From contig NZ_AOLN01000011.1 of the NCBI RefSeq assembly GCF_000337815.1, positions 496,001 to 560,000 of the forward strand: a stretch of 64,000 nucleotides of DNA, given 5' to 3'. The translations under genes and the position numbers were made by a program. This document shows positions 20,578 through 28,212 of this stretch, one piece after another (position 1 is the stretch's first letter; the number at the start of each line of letters is the position of its first letter). Source of the DNA: Haloferax mucosum ATCC BAA-1512. Lineage in GTDB: Archaea; Halobacteriota; Halobacteria; Halobacteriales; Haloferacaceae. The notes below the pieces were generated by a model. The model saw only the letters and a program-made list of their open reading frames with translations. It made no database searches and had not been told where the DNA came from.

Positions 20578-20736
20578 CTATCGTCTGTCCCGTTCCCCTC
20601 CGTCGATAACCGCCGCACTGACTGCCAACAACACGAGCACGACCCCAAGCGCGATGGCAACTCCCGAGCGGGCAGTGAGCAGTAGCCCCCCAACGCAGAT
20701 GGTGTAGCCAACCACCAGCGCTCCCTTGCGCTGCAT
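20578..20736 (-). CDS. Very small membrane protein, 52 aa
   Basis: The ATG at 20736 opens MQRKGALVVGYTICVGGLLL, then a break TARSG, a second hydrophobic helix VAIALGVVLVLLAVSAAVI and the charged tail DGGERDRR. This is a typical two-helix hairpin with a positive-inside start. It lies 57 bases upstream of the 63-residue membrane gene, so the two may form one transcript. Function unknown. Confidence 0.5.
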   Translation of the reverse strand: MQRKGALVVGYTICVGGLLLTARSGVAIALGVVLVLLAVSAAVIDGGERDRR

Positions 20737-21095
20737 GTACGACCCTTCTCATCCGAAGGTATGAACTTCCGGCAGACGAGCGTCTGACGATGGATTATTC
20801 ATTGATATGCTCAATTTATAATACTGTTTCTCGGATATACATTGTGTATTCACTCGGCTGAGACGACATCATGGTAGTCGTAACAGCTCCAGTAAGCGGT
20901 GAATATCATGGTTACACTGCGATTATTCGGGCTACGAGGTCCGTAACTAAGCTACTGTCTGTGATGCAGTACGTGCTGGCAGTGCTGGGGCTACCTATAG
21001 TTGCGTTTGCAACCGGGGACACGGCCAATCGAACGACAGCGTTCGGCCGAGTGTACACTGACGCGCAAACACTACTATCCCTCACCGGAACACCC
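20737..21095. other. AT-rich intergenic region, 359 bases
   Basis: This is the upstream region of both the small membrane genes (minus) and the winged-helix gene (plus). It is clearly AT-richer than its surroundings, especially 20795-20860. The frame of the downstream regulator stays open back to ATG 20871, but the extension uses codons unlike the neighbouring genes and resembles no known N-terminus, so I treat it as non-coding. No repeat or RNA gene is evident. Confidence 0.5.
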
Positions 21096-21710
21096 ATGAG
21101 TGAATCTAAACCAATCGACGGGAGCGTGGGCCGGACTGGCTCGACCGTGGCTGGTGAGTCGGCCGCCGAACCGACGCGCGACGACGTATTCGAGGCGCTG
21201 AGCAACCGCAGGCGGCGGTACGCCTTGCACTACCTGAAGCAACTCGACGCGGACGGTCCCGTCGAACTCTCAGCGGTTTCGGCACAAGTCGCGGCCTGGG
21301 AACGGGGCACTGACCCCCAACAACTGTCCTATGACGACCGAAAGAACGTCCACACGGCGTTGTACCAGTTTCACGCGCCGAAGATGGACGAATTAGGACT
21401 CATCAACTACGATACGTGCCGAGGCACGGTCGAACTCACAGACGCCGGCCGAGAACTCGACGTGTATCTGCAGACGGCGACCGGAACCGACGCGCCGTGG
21501 AGCGTCTACTTTCTTTTCCTCTCGCTCGGGACGACCACGCTCGTCGGCGCTGTCTGGCTCGGTTTCTATCCGTTTTCGCTCGTCTCCGGGGTGGCGTGGG
21601 CCGAGCTCGTCGCCGTCTCGTTTCTCGTCTCGTCGGCGGTGTTCGCCTACCACGACCGGTATTCGGTCAGCGTCAACACTGCGGGACCGCCGCCGGAGAT
21701 AGACGACTAA
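21096..21710 (+). CDS. Winged-helix domain protein with C-terminal membrane segments (DUF7344-like)
   Basis: A 204-residue protein. The N-terminal 30 residues are flexible. Then comes a haloarchaeal ArsR-like winged helix starting [20 protein letters not shown] and ending [20 protein letters not shown] (about residues 30-135). Two hydrophobic helices follow (about 147-170 and 176-195). It probably acts as a membrane-anchored transcription regulator; this arrangement is common in haloarchaea. ATG 21096 is preferred; a hydrophobic upstream extension from 20871 is possible but unlike relatives. Confidence 0.78.
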   Translation: MSESKPIDGSVGRTGSTVAGESAAEPTRDDVFEALSNRRRRYALHYLKQLDADGPVELSAVSAQVAAWERGTDPQQLSYDDRKNVHTALYQFHAPKMDELGLINYDTCRGTVELTDAGRELDVYLQTATGTDAPWSVYFLFLSLGTTTLVGAVWLGFYPFSLVSGVAWAELVAVSFLVSSAVFAYHDRYSVSVNTAGPPPEIDD

Positions 21711-21802
21711 TCGCTTTTGTACCGGCGACGGGCCGTCGGGTCGGCGAGCCTGTCGACGTGCCGCGTTCCCCGCCGCATCGCCGAAACTGGCCACGACGAG
21801 AA

Positions 21803-21810
21803 TTCATATA
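21803..21810 (+). promoter_or_regulatory. TATA box of hisB
   Basis: TTCATATA lies 25-32 bases before the ATG at 21835, the ideal spacing for a leaderless haloarchaeal gene. Confidence 0.6.
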
Positions 21811-21834
21811 TGGGCGGCTCCCTTCGAACGCGAC

Positions 21835-22428
21835 ATGAGCGACGCCGACCGAACCGCGGCCGTCTCCCGGGAGACCGCCGAGACGACAATCGACGTGACA
21901 CTCGCCATCGATGGCGACGGCGACGCGGTCGTCGATACCGGCATCGGCTTTTTCGACCACATGCTGGAAGCCTTCGCCAAACACGGCCTGTTCGACCTGA
22001 CCGTCCAGTGCGACGGCGACCTCCACATCGACGACCACCACACCGTCGAAGACGTGGCTATCGTCGTCGGTGAGGCCTTCACGGAGGCGCTCGGCGACAA
22101 ACGCGGTATCGTCCGCTACGCCGACCGAAAAGTCCCGCTCGACGAGGCTGTCGCCTCGGTCGTCGTTGACGTGTCCGGACGACCGTTTTTCGAGTTCTCC
22201 GGCGAGTTCTCACAGCCCTTCGTCGGCGAGTTCACGAGCGTCATGGCCGAACACTTCGCCATGTCGCTGGCGATGAACGCCGGACTCACGCTCCACGCCG
22301 GCGTCGAAGGCGAAAACGCCCACCACGAGGTCGAAGCGCTGTTCAAAGCCCTCGCGCGCGCCCTCGACGATGCGACGCGAGTTGACCCGCGGCGTTCCGA
22401 CACGCCGAGTACGAAAGGCAAACTCTAG
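21835..22428 (+). CDS. hisB: Imidazoleglycerol-phosphate dehydratase HisB
   Basis: A 197-residue monofunctional dehydratase, the sixth step of histidine synthesis. Metal-binding motifs are present twice, as in all IGPDs: [13 protein letters not shown] with [11 protein letters not shown], and later [20 protein letters not shown]. There is no fused phosphatase domain. Monocistronic with its own promoter. Confidence 0.97.
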   Translation: MSDADRTAAVSRETAETTIDVTLAIDGDGDAVVDTGIGFFDHMLEAFAKHGLFDLTVQCDGDLHIDDHHTVEDVAIVVGEAFTEALGDKRGIVRYADRKVPLDEAVASVVVDVSGRPFFEFSGEFSQPFVGEFTSVMAEHFAMSLAMNAGLTLHAGVEGENAHHEVEALFKALARALDDATRVDPRRSDTPSTKGKL

Positions 22429-22488
22429 GCCGAGAATCGCCTCGCCCCTGCCTCTCTTTTCTTCCCCGCTTCTCTCCTCCCCCTCGCT

Positions 22489-23262
22489 TCAGGGGCGACG
22501 AAGCATGCCGCCGTCATCGACGAGCAGGTCCCGTTCGATGGCGTAGTCGAAGATGTCCGCAACTTCGTCGTCGTCGAGGTCGTACGCGCCCGACGCTAAC
22601 GACTCGATTTCCGCCCGTTCGACGGGGAACTCACGGTTCTGTAGGATGCGAATGACTTTGCGGAACTTCGGTGGTTCGGGCCGCATGTCGCTGTCTCCGG
22701 ACTTCTCTTCGTCCGCCGATTCCGTCTCTGACGCGTCAGACGCTCCCGTCTGGTCGGCTTCGACACCCGGAGTCGTCTCGGAGTCGTTTTCGCTCGTTTC
22801 GTCGGCTTCCACGCTGGTCGCCGAGTGACCCGCGTCACCGAGCGGGTCCGGCGAGTCACCCTCGGTGGGTTCACCGGTGGTCGGTTCGTCGCCGCTTGGT
22901 TCGGTCTCGACCGATTCACCACCTGTTTTGTCGTCCTGCCCGTCGGTCGATTCGTCGGGCGTCGGCGCGGGGTCAACGGATTCCACGTCGACAGACGCCG
23001 CGTTGCCGACTGACTCACCTCCGGCTCTCGTCGGCGTCGTGGATGCACCCGTCTCTGCTGGCGCGTCGTCGGGGATGTCCACGTCCGCACCGACGCCGAG
23101 TCGAGACAAAAGCGGCGCAATCACGTCGGTAAGCGTCTCTTGGCAGTGTTCACAGAGGATGACGCGGCGCTGGTCGTCGGCAGGAGTCAACTCCGGCGGC
23201 AGTACCTCGAAGACACCCACCGCGTCGGTCCCACAGAAGTCGCACGTACGTAACTCGCGCAT
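22489..23262 (-). CDS. Zinc-finger protein with long acidic linker, haloarchaeal, 257 aa
   Basis: The N-terminus (MRELRTCDFCGTDAVGVFEV) carries CxxC followed by CEHC at about residue 37, a probable treble-clef or zinc-ribbon module. About 110 residues of Asp/Glu/Ser/Thr/Gly low-complexity linker follow. The C-terminal 65 residues form a compact helical domain (PPKFRKVIRILQNREFPVER, ending VDDGGMLRRP). The frame extends upstream to 23973 but family-like sequence begins at ATG 23262. Function unknown; a nucleic-acid or protein-binding role is an inference. Confidence 0.8.
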   Translation of the reverse strand: MRELRTCDFCGTDAVGVFEVLPPELTPADDQRRVILCEHCQETLTDVIAPLLSRLGVGADVDIPDDAPAETGASTTPTRAGGESVGNAASVDVESVDPAPTPDESTDGQDDKTGGESVETEPSGDEPTTGEPTEGDSPDPLGDAGHSATSVEADETSENDSETTPGVEADQTGASDASETESADEEKSGDSDMRPEPPKFRKVIRILQNREFPVERAEIESLASGAYDLDDDEVADIFDYAIERDLLVDDGGMLRRP

Positions 23263-23412
23263 GCACGACGGGTGTTCGCGCCGACGGTTAAACCCATCTC
23301 CGGGAGTCGGCCGTGTTCCGAACCCGGCACGTGTCTGGCGGTTCTCGGCCCTCGGTTCGAAGCGGCCGACGTACCACTTAATGTGGCTGACCGCAAACCC
23401 CCGACCTAACGA

Positions 23413-23916
23413 ATGTTCGACGAGATTATGGAGAAGTTCGAGGGCAGTCCGAGCCAGCAGGCTGTCATTCGACTCCTTTTGGAACGCGGTTTTTCCGTCA
23501 ACGACGAGGGCAGAGTCGTCTCCGGCGGCATCGAGATACCGAACACCGGTATCGCAAGAGAGGCCGACGTGGACCGGCGAGTCGTCGATTCGACCACCGA
23601 CGCCATCCTCGCCGACGAAGACCTCCGCCAAATCTTCCAGAACATCTCGGCGATTCCGAGTCTGATGGACCTCGCGCCGGTGCTCAACCTCTCCGTGCTC
23701 ACCGTCGAGGTCGCCGACGCCGACGAACCCGGTATCGTCGCAACCGTCACCTCGAAACTGGCCGACGCGGACATCTCCATCCGGCAGACGATTAGCGAGG
23801 ACCCCGAGTTCACCGACGACCCGAAACTCTACATCATCACCGACGAACCGGTTCCGGGCGACCTGCTCAACGAGCTTTCGAGTCTCGATTTCGTCCGCCG
23901 AATCACTATCGCCTGA
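23413..23916 (+). CDS. Regulator with winged-helix-like N-terminus and ACT domain
   Basis: A 167-residue cytoplasmic protein. The N-terminal helical part SPSQQAVIRLLLERGFSVND resembles a winged helix. The C-terminal ACT domain (LSVLTVEVADADEPGIVATV, about residues 95-165) normally binds a small molecule, often an amino acid. It is divergent from the zinc-finger gene with 150 bases between. It could sense an amino acid and regulate transcription, given the many biosynthetic genes nearby, but no target is shown. Confidence 0.85.
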   Translation: MFDEIMEKFEGSPSQQAVIRLLLERGFSVNDEGRVVSGGIEIPNTGIAREADVDRRVVDSTTDAILADEDLRQIFQNISAIPSLMDLAPVLNLSVLTVEVADADEPGIVATVTSKLADADISIRQTISEDPEFTDDPKLYIITDEPVPGDLLNELSSLDFVRRITIA

Positions 23917-24030
23917 CTCAGGAATTATTCGAATAGATAAACGAATCACGACAATCGAACCTCGAACGAACAACCATTACTCATTTTAATGAACAAATTG
24001 CTCCACATCGTGTTCTAAACTGGACAGTAC

Positions 24031-24037
24031 TTATGTA
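24031..24037 (+). promoter_or_regulatory. TATA box of the 38-residue zinc-ribbon gene
   Basis: TTATGTA lies 23-29 bases before the ATG at 24060. It is the main non-coding evidence that the tiny ORF is a real leaderless gene. Confidence 0.5.
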
Positions 24038-24059
24038 GTTCAATGAGGTATGTTATGTC

Positions 24060-24176
24060 ATGACTCGAACCCGTGCGTGTATGTGCTGTGGGGCGACGAT
24101 TTCGGACGTTCGACACCTGTGCGGTGTCTGTATTCAGAACGGCTGTACGTCGTACGCCAACACTTGCGGACAGTAG
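24060..24176 (+). CDS. Zinc-ribbon micro-protein, 38 aa
   Basis: The ORF encodes 38 residues with seven cysteines. C7 and C10 form a CxxCG knuckle (CMCCG) and C21 and C24 a second CxxC (CGVC); C9, C29 and C36 are extra. Two knuckles 11 residues apart are the architecture of haloarchaeal zinc-finger micro-proteins. A TATA-like element sits at leaderless spacing. It lies between an ACT regulator and the IMPACT gene, same strand. Partners are unknown. Confidence 0.6.
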   Translation: MTRTRACMCCGATISDVRHLCGVCIQNGCTSYANTCGQ

Positions 24177-24261
24177 TTCGGGTTTCTCGGTCCTCTCGTA
24201 GCGGGCGCACGGCCCGCACGGGAAGGAATGTTTTTGCATGCCGCGACGCCAATTCGAAGTC

Positions 24262-24894
24262 ATGACTGACGCCTATCGAACCGTCGCGGAACGGGCCGAA
24301 GCCCGTTTCGAGGTCAACGGCTCGGAGTTCATCGGATACATCTCCCCCGCCGAGACGGTCGAGGAGGCGGAAGCGTTCGTCGCCGACATCGAAGCGCGAC
24401 ACCCCGACGCGACACACAACGTCCCCGCGTATCGAGTCCCCGCCGGCAGTGGCTCTTCTGCGGTCCCCGGCGATGGGAACGTCATGCTCCGGGAGTACCA
24501 GAGCGACGACGGTGAGCCGACCGGTTCGTCGGGAAAACCCGCGTTGAACGTCCTCGTCCAACAGGACATTCGCAACGTCGCCGCGGTCGTAACCCGATAT
24601 TACGGCGGCACTAACCTCGGCGTCGGTGGACTCGCCCGAGCGTACTCCCGCGCCGTCAAGGAGGCCCTCGACGCGGCGGGTGTCGTAACGGAGATTCCCC
24701 ACGAGCGATTCACCGCGACCGTCGAGTACGACGATTCCGGCGACGTGCGCGGAATCCTCGAATCGACCGGCGTCGAGTTCGACGCCGATTACGACCAGCG
24801 CGTCTCCTTTTCGGTTCGCGTCCCCGTCGAAGACGGACCCGGTCTCCGCGACAGACTGCGGAGCGCGACGAGCGGTCGAGTCGAACTGGAGTGA
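24262..24894 (+). CDS. IMPACT / YigZ family protein
   Basis: A 210-residue protein with the IMPACT signature: GEPTGSSGKPALNVL followed by RYYGGTNLGVGGLARAYSRA. A C-terminal ferredoxin-like domain covers about residues 140-205. Relatives bind nucleic acids or translation factors, and in eukaryotes IMPACT inhibits GCN2; the archaeal role is not established. ATG 24262 is preferred to 24238 because the family N-terminus (TDAYRTVAERAEARFEVNGS) starts there. Confidence 0.93.
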   Translation: MTDAYRTVAERAEARFEVNGSEFIGYISPAETVEEAEAFVADIEARHPDATHNVPAYRVPAGSGSSAVPGDGNVMLREYQSDDGEPTGSSGKPALNVLVQQDIRNVAAVVTRYYGGTNLGVGGLARAYSRAVKEALDAAGVVTEIPHERFTATVEYDDSGDVRGILESTGVEFDADYDQRVSFSVRVPVEDGPGLRDRLRSATSGRVELE

Positions 24895-24976
24895 CGACAC
24901 GACGCCGAGACCAGCGTCCGTAGACTGATTCCCACACGGTGGCCGACGAGTCGTCGGCGTCACCGCCGTCAGAACA

Positions 24977-25003
24977 CGTTTTTCGACACGAAACGAAGGG
25001 GTT
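24977..25003 (+). repeat. Imperfect 27-base direct repeat, copy 1
   Basis: Matches 25114-25140 at 24 of 27 positions by eye. Each copy holds a TTTTCG...CGAAA dyad followed by a shared GAAGGGGTT. It follows the IMPACT gene and provides a T-run on the plus strand, so it may act as a terminator. Confidence 0.55.
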
Positions 25004-25035
25004 CGGCGAGTTCATGGCTCGCCCCACCGAACCCC
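24998..25035. repeat. Inverted repeat forming a two-part hairpin
   Basis: The outer arms GGGGTTCGG (24998-25006) and CCGAACCCC (25027-25035) are perfectly complementary. The inner arms CGAG (25007-25010) and CTCG (25018-25021) extend the stem, leaving a 7-base loop and a 5-base bulge. It is a strong RNA structure between convergent genes; a terminator or mRNA 3'-end stabiliser is the simplest reading. Confidence 0.6.
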
Positions 25036-25113
25036 GTGTAACCCTCTCTCACAATAGGTAACGGGGGTGCAGTTCGGGACGTTCAACTCGAACACAATCG
25101 GATTCGAGTCGGG

Positions 25114-25140
25114 CGCTTTTCGACCCGAAAAGAAGGGGTT
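25114..25140 (+). repeat. Imperfect 27-base direct repeat, copy 2
   Basis: Contains the perfect dyad CTTTTCG (25116-25122) and CGAAAAG (25126-25132) around a 3-base loop. It lies just beyond the 3' end of the minus-strand gene at 25166. In that direction it ends T-rich, so it may terminate that gene. Confidence 0.55.
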
Positions 25141-25165
25141 GTCCCGTCTGTCCGTCGGCCGCGCT

Positions 25166-25369
25166 TCAATCGACGATTATCTCGGAGTCGGACGACGCCG
25201 ACGACGACGCTTTCGGCGACATCTGTTCTTCGTATCTCGTTATCCAGTCGGCGAAGCACGTCGGGCAAAGCCGTTGGTCGTCAACTGCCGAGCCATCGAC
25301 TTGCAGGCGGACCGCCCGGGCGAGCGCATCTTCGACCGCGCGCCCACACCCGTCGCACGGGTCGCTCAT
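25166..25369 (-). CDS. Small zinc-finger protein, 67 aa
   Basis: Two knuckles are visible: CDGC at residues 5-8 and CPTC at about 35-38, separated by a hydrophobic stretch (ALARAVRLQVDG). A helix ITRYEEQM and a Ser/Asp-rich tail follow. It is longer than the 38-residue gene at 24060 but has the same general two-CxxC design. It is followed by a terminator-like dyad. Function unknown. Confidence 0.75.
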   Translation of the reverse strand: MSDPCDGCGRAVEDALARAVRLQVDGSAVDDQRLCPTCFADWITRYEEQMSPKASSSASSDSEIIVD

Positions 25370-25496
25370 GGTCGAGTCCCTCCAGTGACGCGAATATCGT
25401 CCATGGTTCGGAGGTGCGCGGGTGGTAACTTAGTCGTTACCCGAACACGAGTCGCACAGATGCGAACGGCGAGTACAGAGAGGAAAGAGACGCGGA

Positions 25497-26177
25497 TTAC
25501 GTCGTACGGAACGCGCGGTCGCCGGCGTCGCCGAGACCGGGGACGATGTAGCCGTTGTCGTCGAGGTAATCGTCGATGGAGACCGTCAGCAGGTCAACGT
25601 CGGGGAATTCGCCGTCAACGCGGAGCAGTCCGTCGGGAGCCGAGACGGCAGACAGAACGAACAGTTTTTCGGGGTCGACGTCGGCGTTTTCGAGGATGTG
25701 GTCGAGAACGGCACACATCGTCGAACCCGTGGCGAGCATCGGGTCGGCCACGATGACGGTGTCTTTCTCGGTGATTTCGGGAAGCTTCACGTAGTCGATG
25801 GTGATGGGAAAGCCGCCTTGGTCGTCCATCCCGGCTTCTTCGTCGCGGCCGGCAGAGATGACGCCCTGCTTCGCGCGCGGGAACGCCTTGAGTAGTCCTT
25901 CGACGAACGGCGTCGCGGCGCGGAGCACGTTGATGATAACCACGTCGTCGAGACCCTTCACGTGCTCACCGGTCGTCTCAGCGAGCGGCGTCTGAATACT
26001 GACGTACTCGGTTTCCATCGCGCCGTCGATAATCTCGTAGCCACAGATACGGCCGAGTTTGACGAGGCCCTTCCGGAATGCGACCTGCGTCGTTTCCACG
26101 TCCCGAAGGCGTGAGAGCGTGTCCTTCGCCAGCGCATGCGTGATGAGGTACGCATCGTCTCGGTCTTCGATTGGCAT
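25497..26177 (-). CDS. upp: Uracil phosphoribosyltransferase
   Basis: A 226-residue salvage enzyme that makes UMP from uracil and PRPP. The PRPP-binding motif is [17 protein letters not shown], and the uracil-binding C-terminus is [20 protein letters not shown]. The hood region shows [15 protein letters not shown]. The ATG at 26177 gives the family N-terminus [20 protein letters not shown]. Monocistronic. Confidence 0.97.
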   Translation of the reverse strand: MPIEDRDDAYLITHALAKDTLSRLRDVETTQVAFRKGLVKLGRICGYEIIDGAMETEYVSIQTPLAETTGEHVKGLDDVVIINVLRAATPFVEGLLKAFPRAKQGVISAGRDEEAGMDDQGGFPITIDYVKLPEITEKDTVIVADPMLATGSTMCAVLDHILENADVDPEKLFVLSAVSAPDGLLRVDGEFPDVDLLTVSIDDYLDDNGYIVPGLGDAGDRAFRTT

Positions 26178-26281
26178 CTTACCGAATATGCGGACTCCCG
26201 AAGGACATAAATGCGGCTATCGGCCGCCAGCGGTCCCCTGCGGGTAGTTCACGAATAGAATAGTCTACTCGTCGAACCGCC

Positions 26282-26482
26282 TCACTTGGTTACGAGGTAT
26301 GTAACCGCCGTCAACACCAGCGCCGCCGACGCGACGTTGACGACCGAAAACGCCGCGAGGTCGAGAGACGAGAGTCCGTAGACGACGATCGACGCGAAGA
26401 CGGTCGAGAGACCGAGGTTCATGACGAACAGCACTCGCGGGTCGCCGTCGCCCCACTCGATTTCGCCCGTACCGTCACTCAT
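26282..26482 (-). CDS. Small membrane protein, 66 aa, downstream of the CobW gene
   Basis: An acidic N-terminus (MSDGTGEIEWGDGDPRV) is followed by two hydrophobic helices (about residues 18-36 and 43-64). Its start overlaps the end of the CobW gene by eight bases, so it is probably translated from the same mRNA. A role with the GTPase is suggested only by this coupling. Confidence 0.65.
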   Translation of the reverse strand: MSDGTGEIEWGDGDPRVLFVMNLGLSTVFASIVVYGLSSLDLAAFSVVNVASAALVLTAVTYLVTK

Positions 26483-27761
26483 CTCCCGCCCCTCCGCCCA
26501 TCGCCGTCAGTCGCTCTTTCCGCCCCGGTTCGGCGAGTCTGCGCTCTTTTCCGGCCTCGGTCGGGTAACGGGTGTCCGCTACTGACGCCCCCGGTTCGAG
26601 CAACTGCTCGTCGAGCGCCTCCGCGAGACCTGCCTCGTCGATGTCGCGGCCGATGAACACGAGTTCGGTTCGTCTGTCGCCGTACGTGTCGTGCCAGTCG
26701 AGTTCGGGGTGGTTCCGGCGGTACGCGTCCTGTTCGAACGATGGACGCGTCGCAATCCACGGCCCAGCGGCGGTGACGGTCGCCGAGGGTCCGGCCTGAC
26801 TGTATGTGTAGTGGACGCTTTCGGTCCCCGCGAGCCACAGCGAGCCTTTGGCGCGAACGACCGAGTCGGGGAGGGAACCGAGCACCGCGGCCGCACCGTC
26901 GGGGTCGAGAGGTGCCCGTCGTCGGTAGACGAACGAGGTGATGCCGTAGGTCGCTTCGGCGTGTGAGGTATTGTGGCCGTGACCGTGGCGATGGCTGTCG
27001 TCGCCGTCGCCGTGGCCATCGTCGCCGTCACTGACACGAGAGTCGCCCTCGTTCCCATCGAGAACGGTCCGCCACCCAACCGGCGCATCGGGGTCGTGGA
27101 GCGAAGCAAGCAGTCTCTTCGTGGCGACGTTGCCGTAGGCCGTCTCCGCTATTTCGACGTCGGGGCGGAGCGCTTCGACGACCTCGCGGACCGCCCCCAG
27201 TTCGGCGTCGGCGACGAGGTCGCGTTTGTTGAGAACGACGATGTCGGCGCTTTCGACCTGTTCGACCAAGAGATCGGAAAGCGGGCGAACCCCGCCGTCG
27301 CTTTCCTCGGCGACGGTTCGTTCCGGGTCGCCACCGACGAAGGTGTCCGCGAAGAGACGCACGTCCACGACGGTCACGAGACCGGCGACCTCGTATCTCG
27401 CGGCCGCCCGCGACGTGACGAACAGTCGCGCGACCGGGCCGGGTTCCGAGACGCCGGACGCCTCGACGACGAGGTGGTCGAACGACCGCTCTCGTGCGAG
27501 TCTGACGACGGCGGTTTCGAGGTCGTCCTGCAACTCACAGCAGATACACCCGTTCGAGAGTTCGGTCACGCCGTTTCCGACCGAGAGGTCGGACTCCGAC
27601 GCGACCAACTCCGCATCGACGTTGACAGCACCCATATCGTTGACGAGCACGGCGATGTCGCGGTCACCCGCGTTCGTCAACAGGTGGTTCAGAAGCGTCG
27701 TCTTCCCCGCGCCGAGGCTCCCGCCGAGTACTGTCACCGGAATCGCCTCGTGCGGATTCAT
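26475..27761 (-). CDS. CobW/COG0523 family G3E GTPase with His-rich metal site
   Basis: A 428-residue P-loop GTPase, probably a metallochaperone. Walker A is GSLGAGKTTLL (residues 14-24), the metal motif GCICC is at 71-75, Walker B-like VEASGVSEPGP follows and the guanine site is LNKRDL. A His/Asp-rich loop (DGHGDGDDSHRHGHGH, about 265-285) separates the GTPase from the C-terminal CobW domain, as in zinc chaperones. ATG 27761 is chosen over an upstream frame to 27896 because MNPHEAIPVTVLGG is the family start. It overlaps the small membrane gene. Confidence 0.92.
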   Translation of the reverse strand: MNPHEAIPVTVLGGSLGAGKTTLLNHLLTNAGDRDIAVLVNDMGAVNVDAELVASESDLSVGNGVTELSNGCICCELQDDLETAVVRLARERSFDHLVVEASGVSEPGPVARLFVTSRAAARYEVAGLVTVVDVRLFADTFVGGDPERTVAEESDGGVRPLSDLLVEQVESADIVVLNKRDLVADAELGAVREVVEALRPDVEIAETAYGNVATKRLLASLHDPDAPVGWRTVLDGNEGDSRVSDGDDGHGDGDDSHRHGHGHNTSHAEATYGITSFVYRRRAPLDPDGAAAVLGSLPDSVVRAKGSLWLAGTESVHYTYSQAGPSATVTAAGPWIATRPSFEQDAYRRNHPELDWHDTYGDRRTELVFIGRDIDEAGLAEALDEQLLEPGASVADTRYPTEAGKERRLAEPGRKERLTAMGGGAGDE

Positions 27762-27861
27762 TGACTGCCTTTCCGCGGCCTCGCTTATGAACGCGCGGGA
27801 ACCGACGTGATTGTTCGTGAACGACACGTTTTTGTCCCGGAACGGAAGAGTATGTAAACTG

Positions 27862-28158
27862 ATGGCACTTGTCGAACGAATCGCATCGTTCCGCAAACTC
27901 GCCGCGGAGTGGCTACGCGGTCTCTACCACGGGATGATTTCTCACCCCGCCTACGAGAAAATCGAAAAACAGGCCGAAGACCACGAAGACGCGTTCATGC
28001 TCGCGTGTTTTCCCGACGCCTTCGGCATCCCGTCGCCCGTTTCGTATTACACTGCCGAACTGCTTCCGTTTCTCGAAGACGAGTTCGAGGCGTGGGAGCG
28101 TCGGATGTGGGACCGCGGGTCGCTCCTCGAACGCAAGGGCCACCAGTACCACTTCTAA
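27862..28158 (+). CDS. Conserved haloarchaeal protein, 98 aa, upstream of a Get3/ArsA-like ATPase
   Basis: Helical, soluble and aromatic-rich: MALVERIASFRKLAAEWLRG, then SHPAYEKIEKQAEDHEDAFM and a C-terminus ending ERKGHQYHF. It starts at ATG 27862, preferred over an upstream frame because it gives a coherent amphipathic helix. The stop is 54 bases before the ATPase gene on the same strand, so co-transcription is likely. I do not recognise the family. Confidence 0.72.
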   Translation: MALVERIASFRKLAAEWLRGLYHGMISHPAYEKIEKQAEDHEDAFMLACFPDAFGIPSPVSYYTAELLPFLEDEFEAWERRMWDRGSLLERKGHQYHF

Positions 28159-28212
28159 CATGCGCGCGAACTACGTTCGACATGCACACGACCACCTCTA
28201 ACCTCCCTCACG

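Noticed and set aside
20871-21095. N-terminal extension of the winged-helix protein, including MQYVLAVLGLPIVAFATG
   Set aside because: AT-rich with unusual codons; it resembles no family N-terminus. A separate signal-peptide-like start cannot be excluded but is not supported.
24058-24140. tRNA-like GGTTCGAGTC on the minus strand
   Set aside because: The bases flanking the T-loop-like sequence cannot form the five-pair stem and no acceptor or anticodon arm fits. The sequence is the start of the 38-residue zinc-ribbon ORF.
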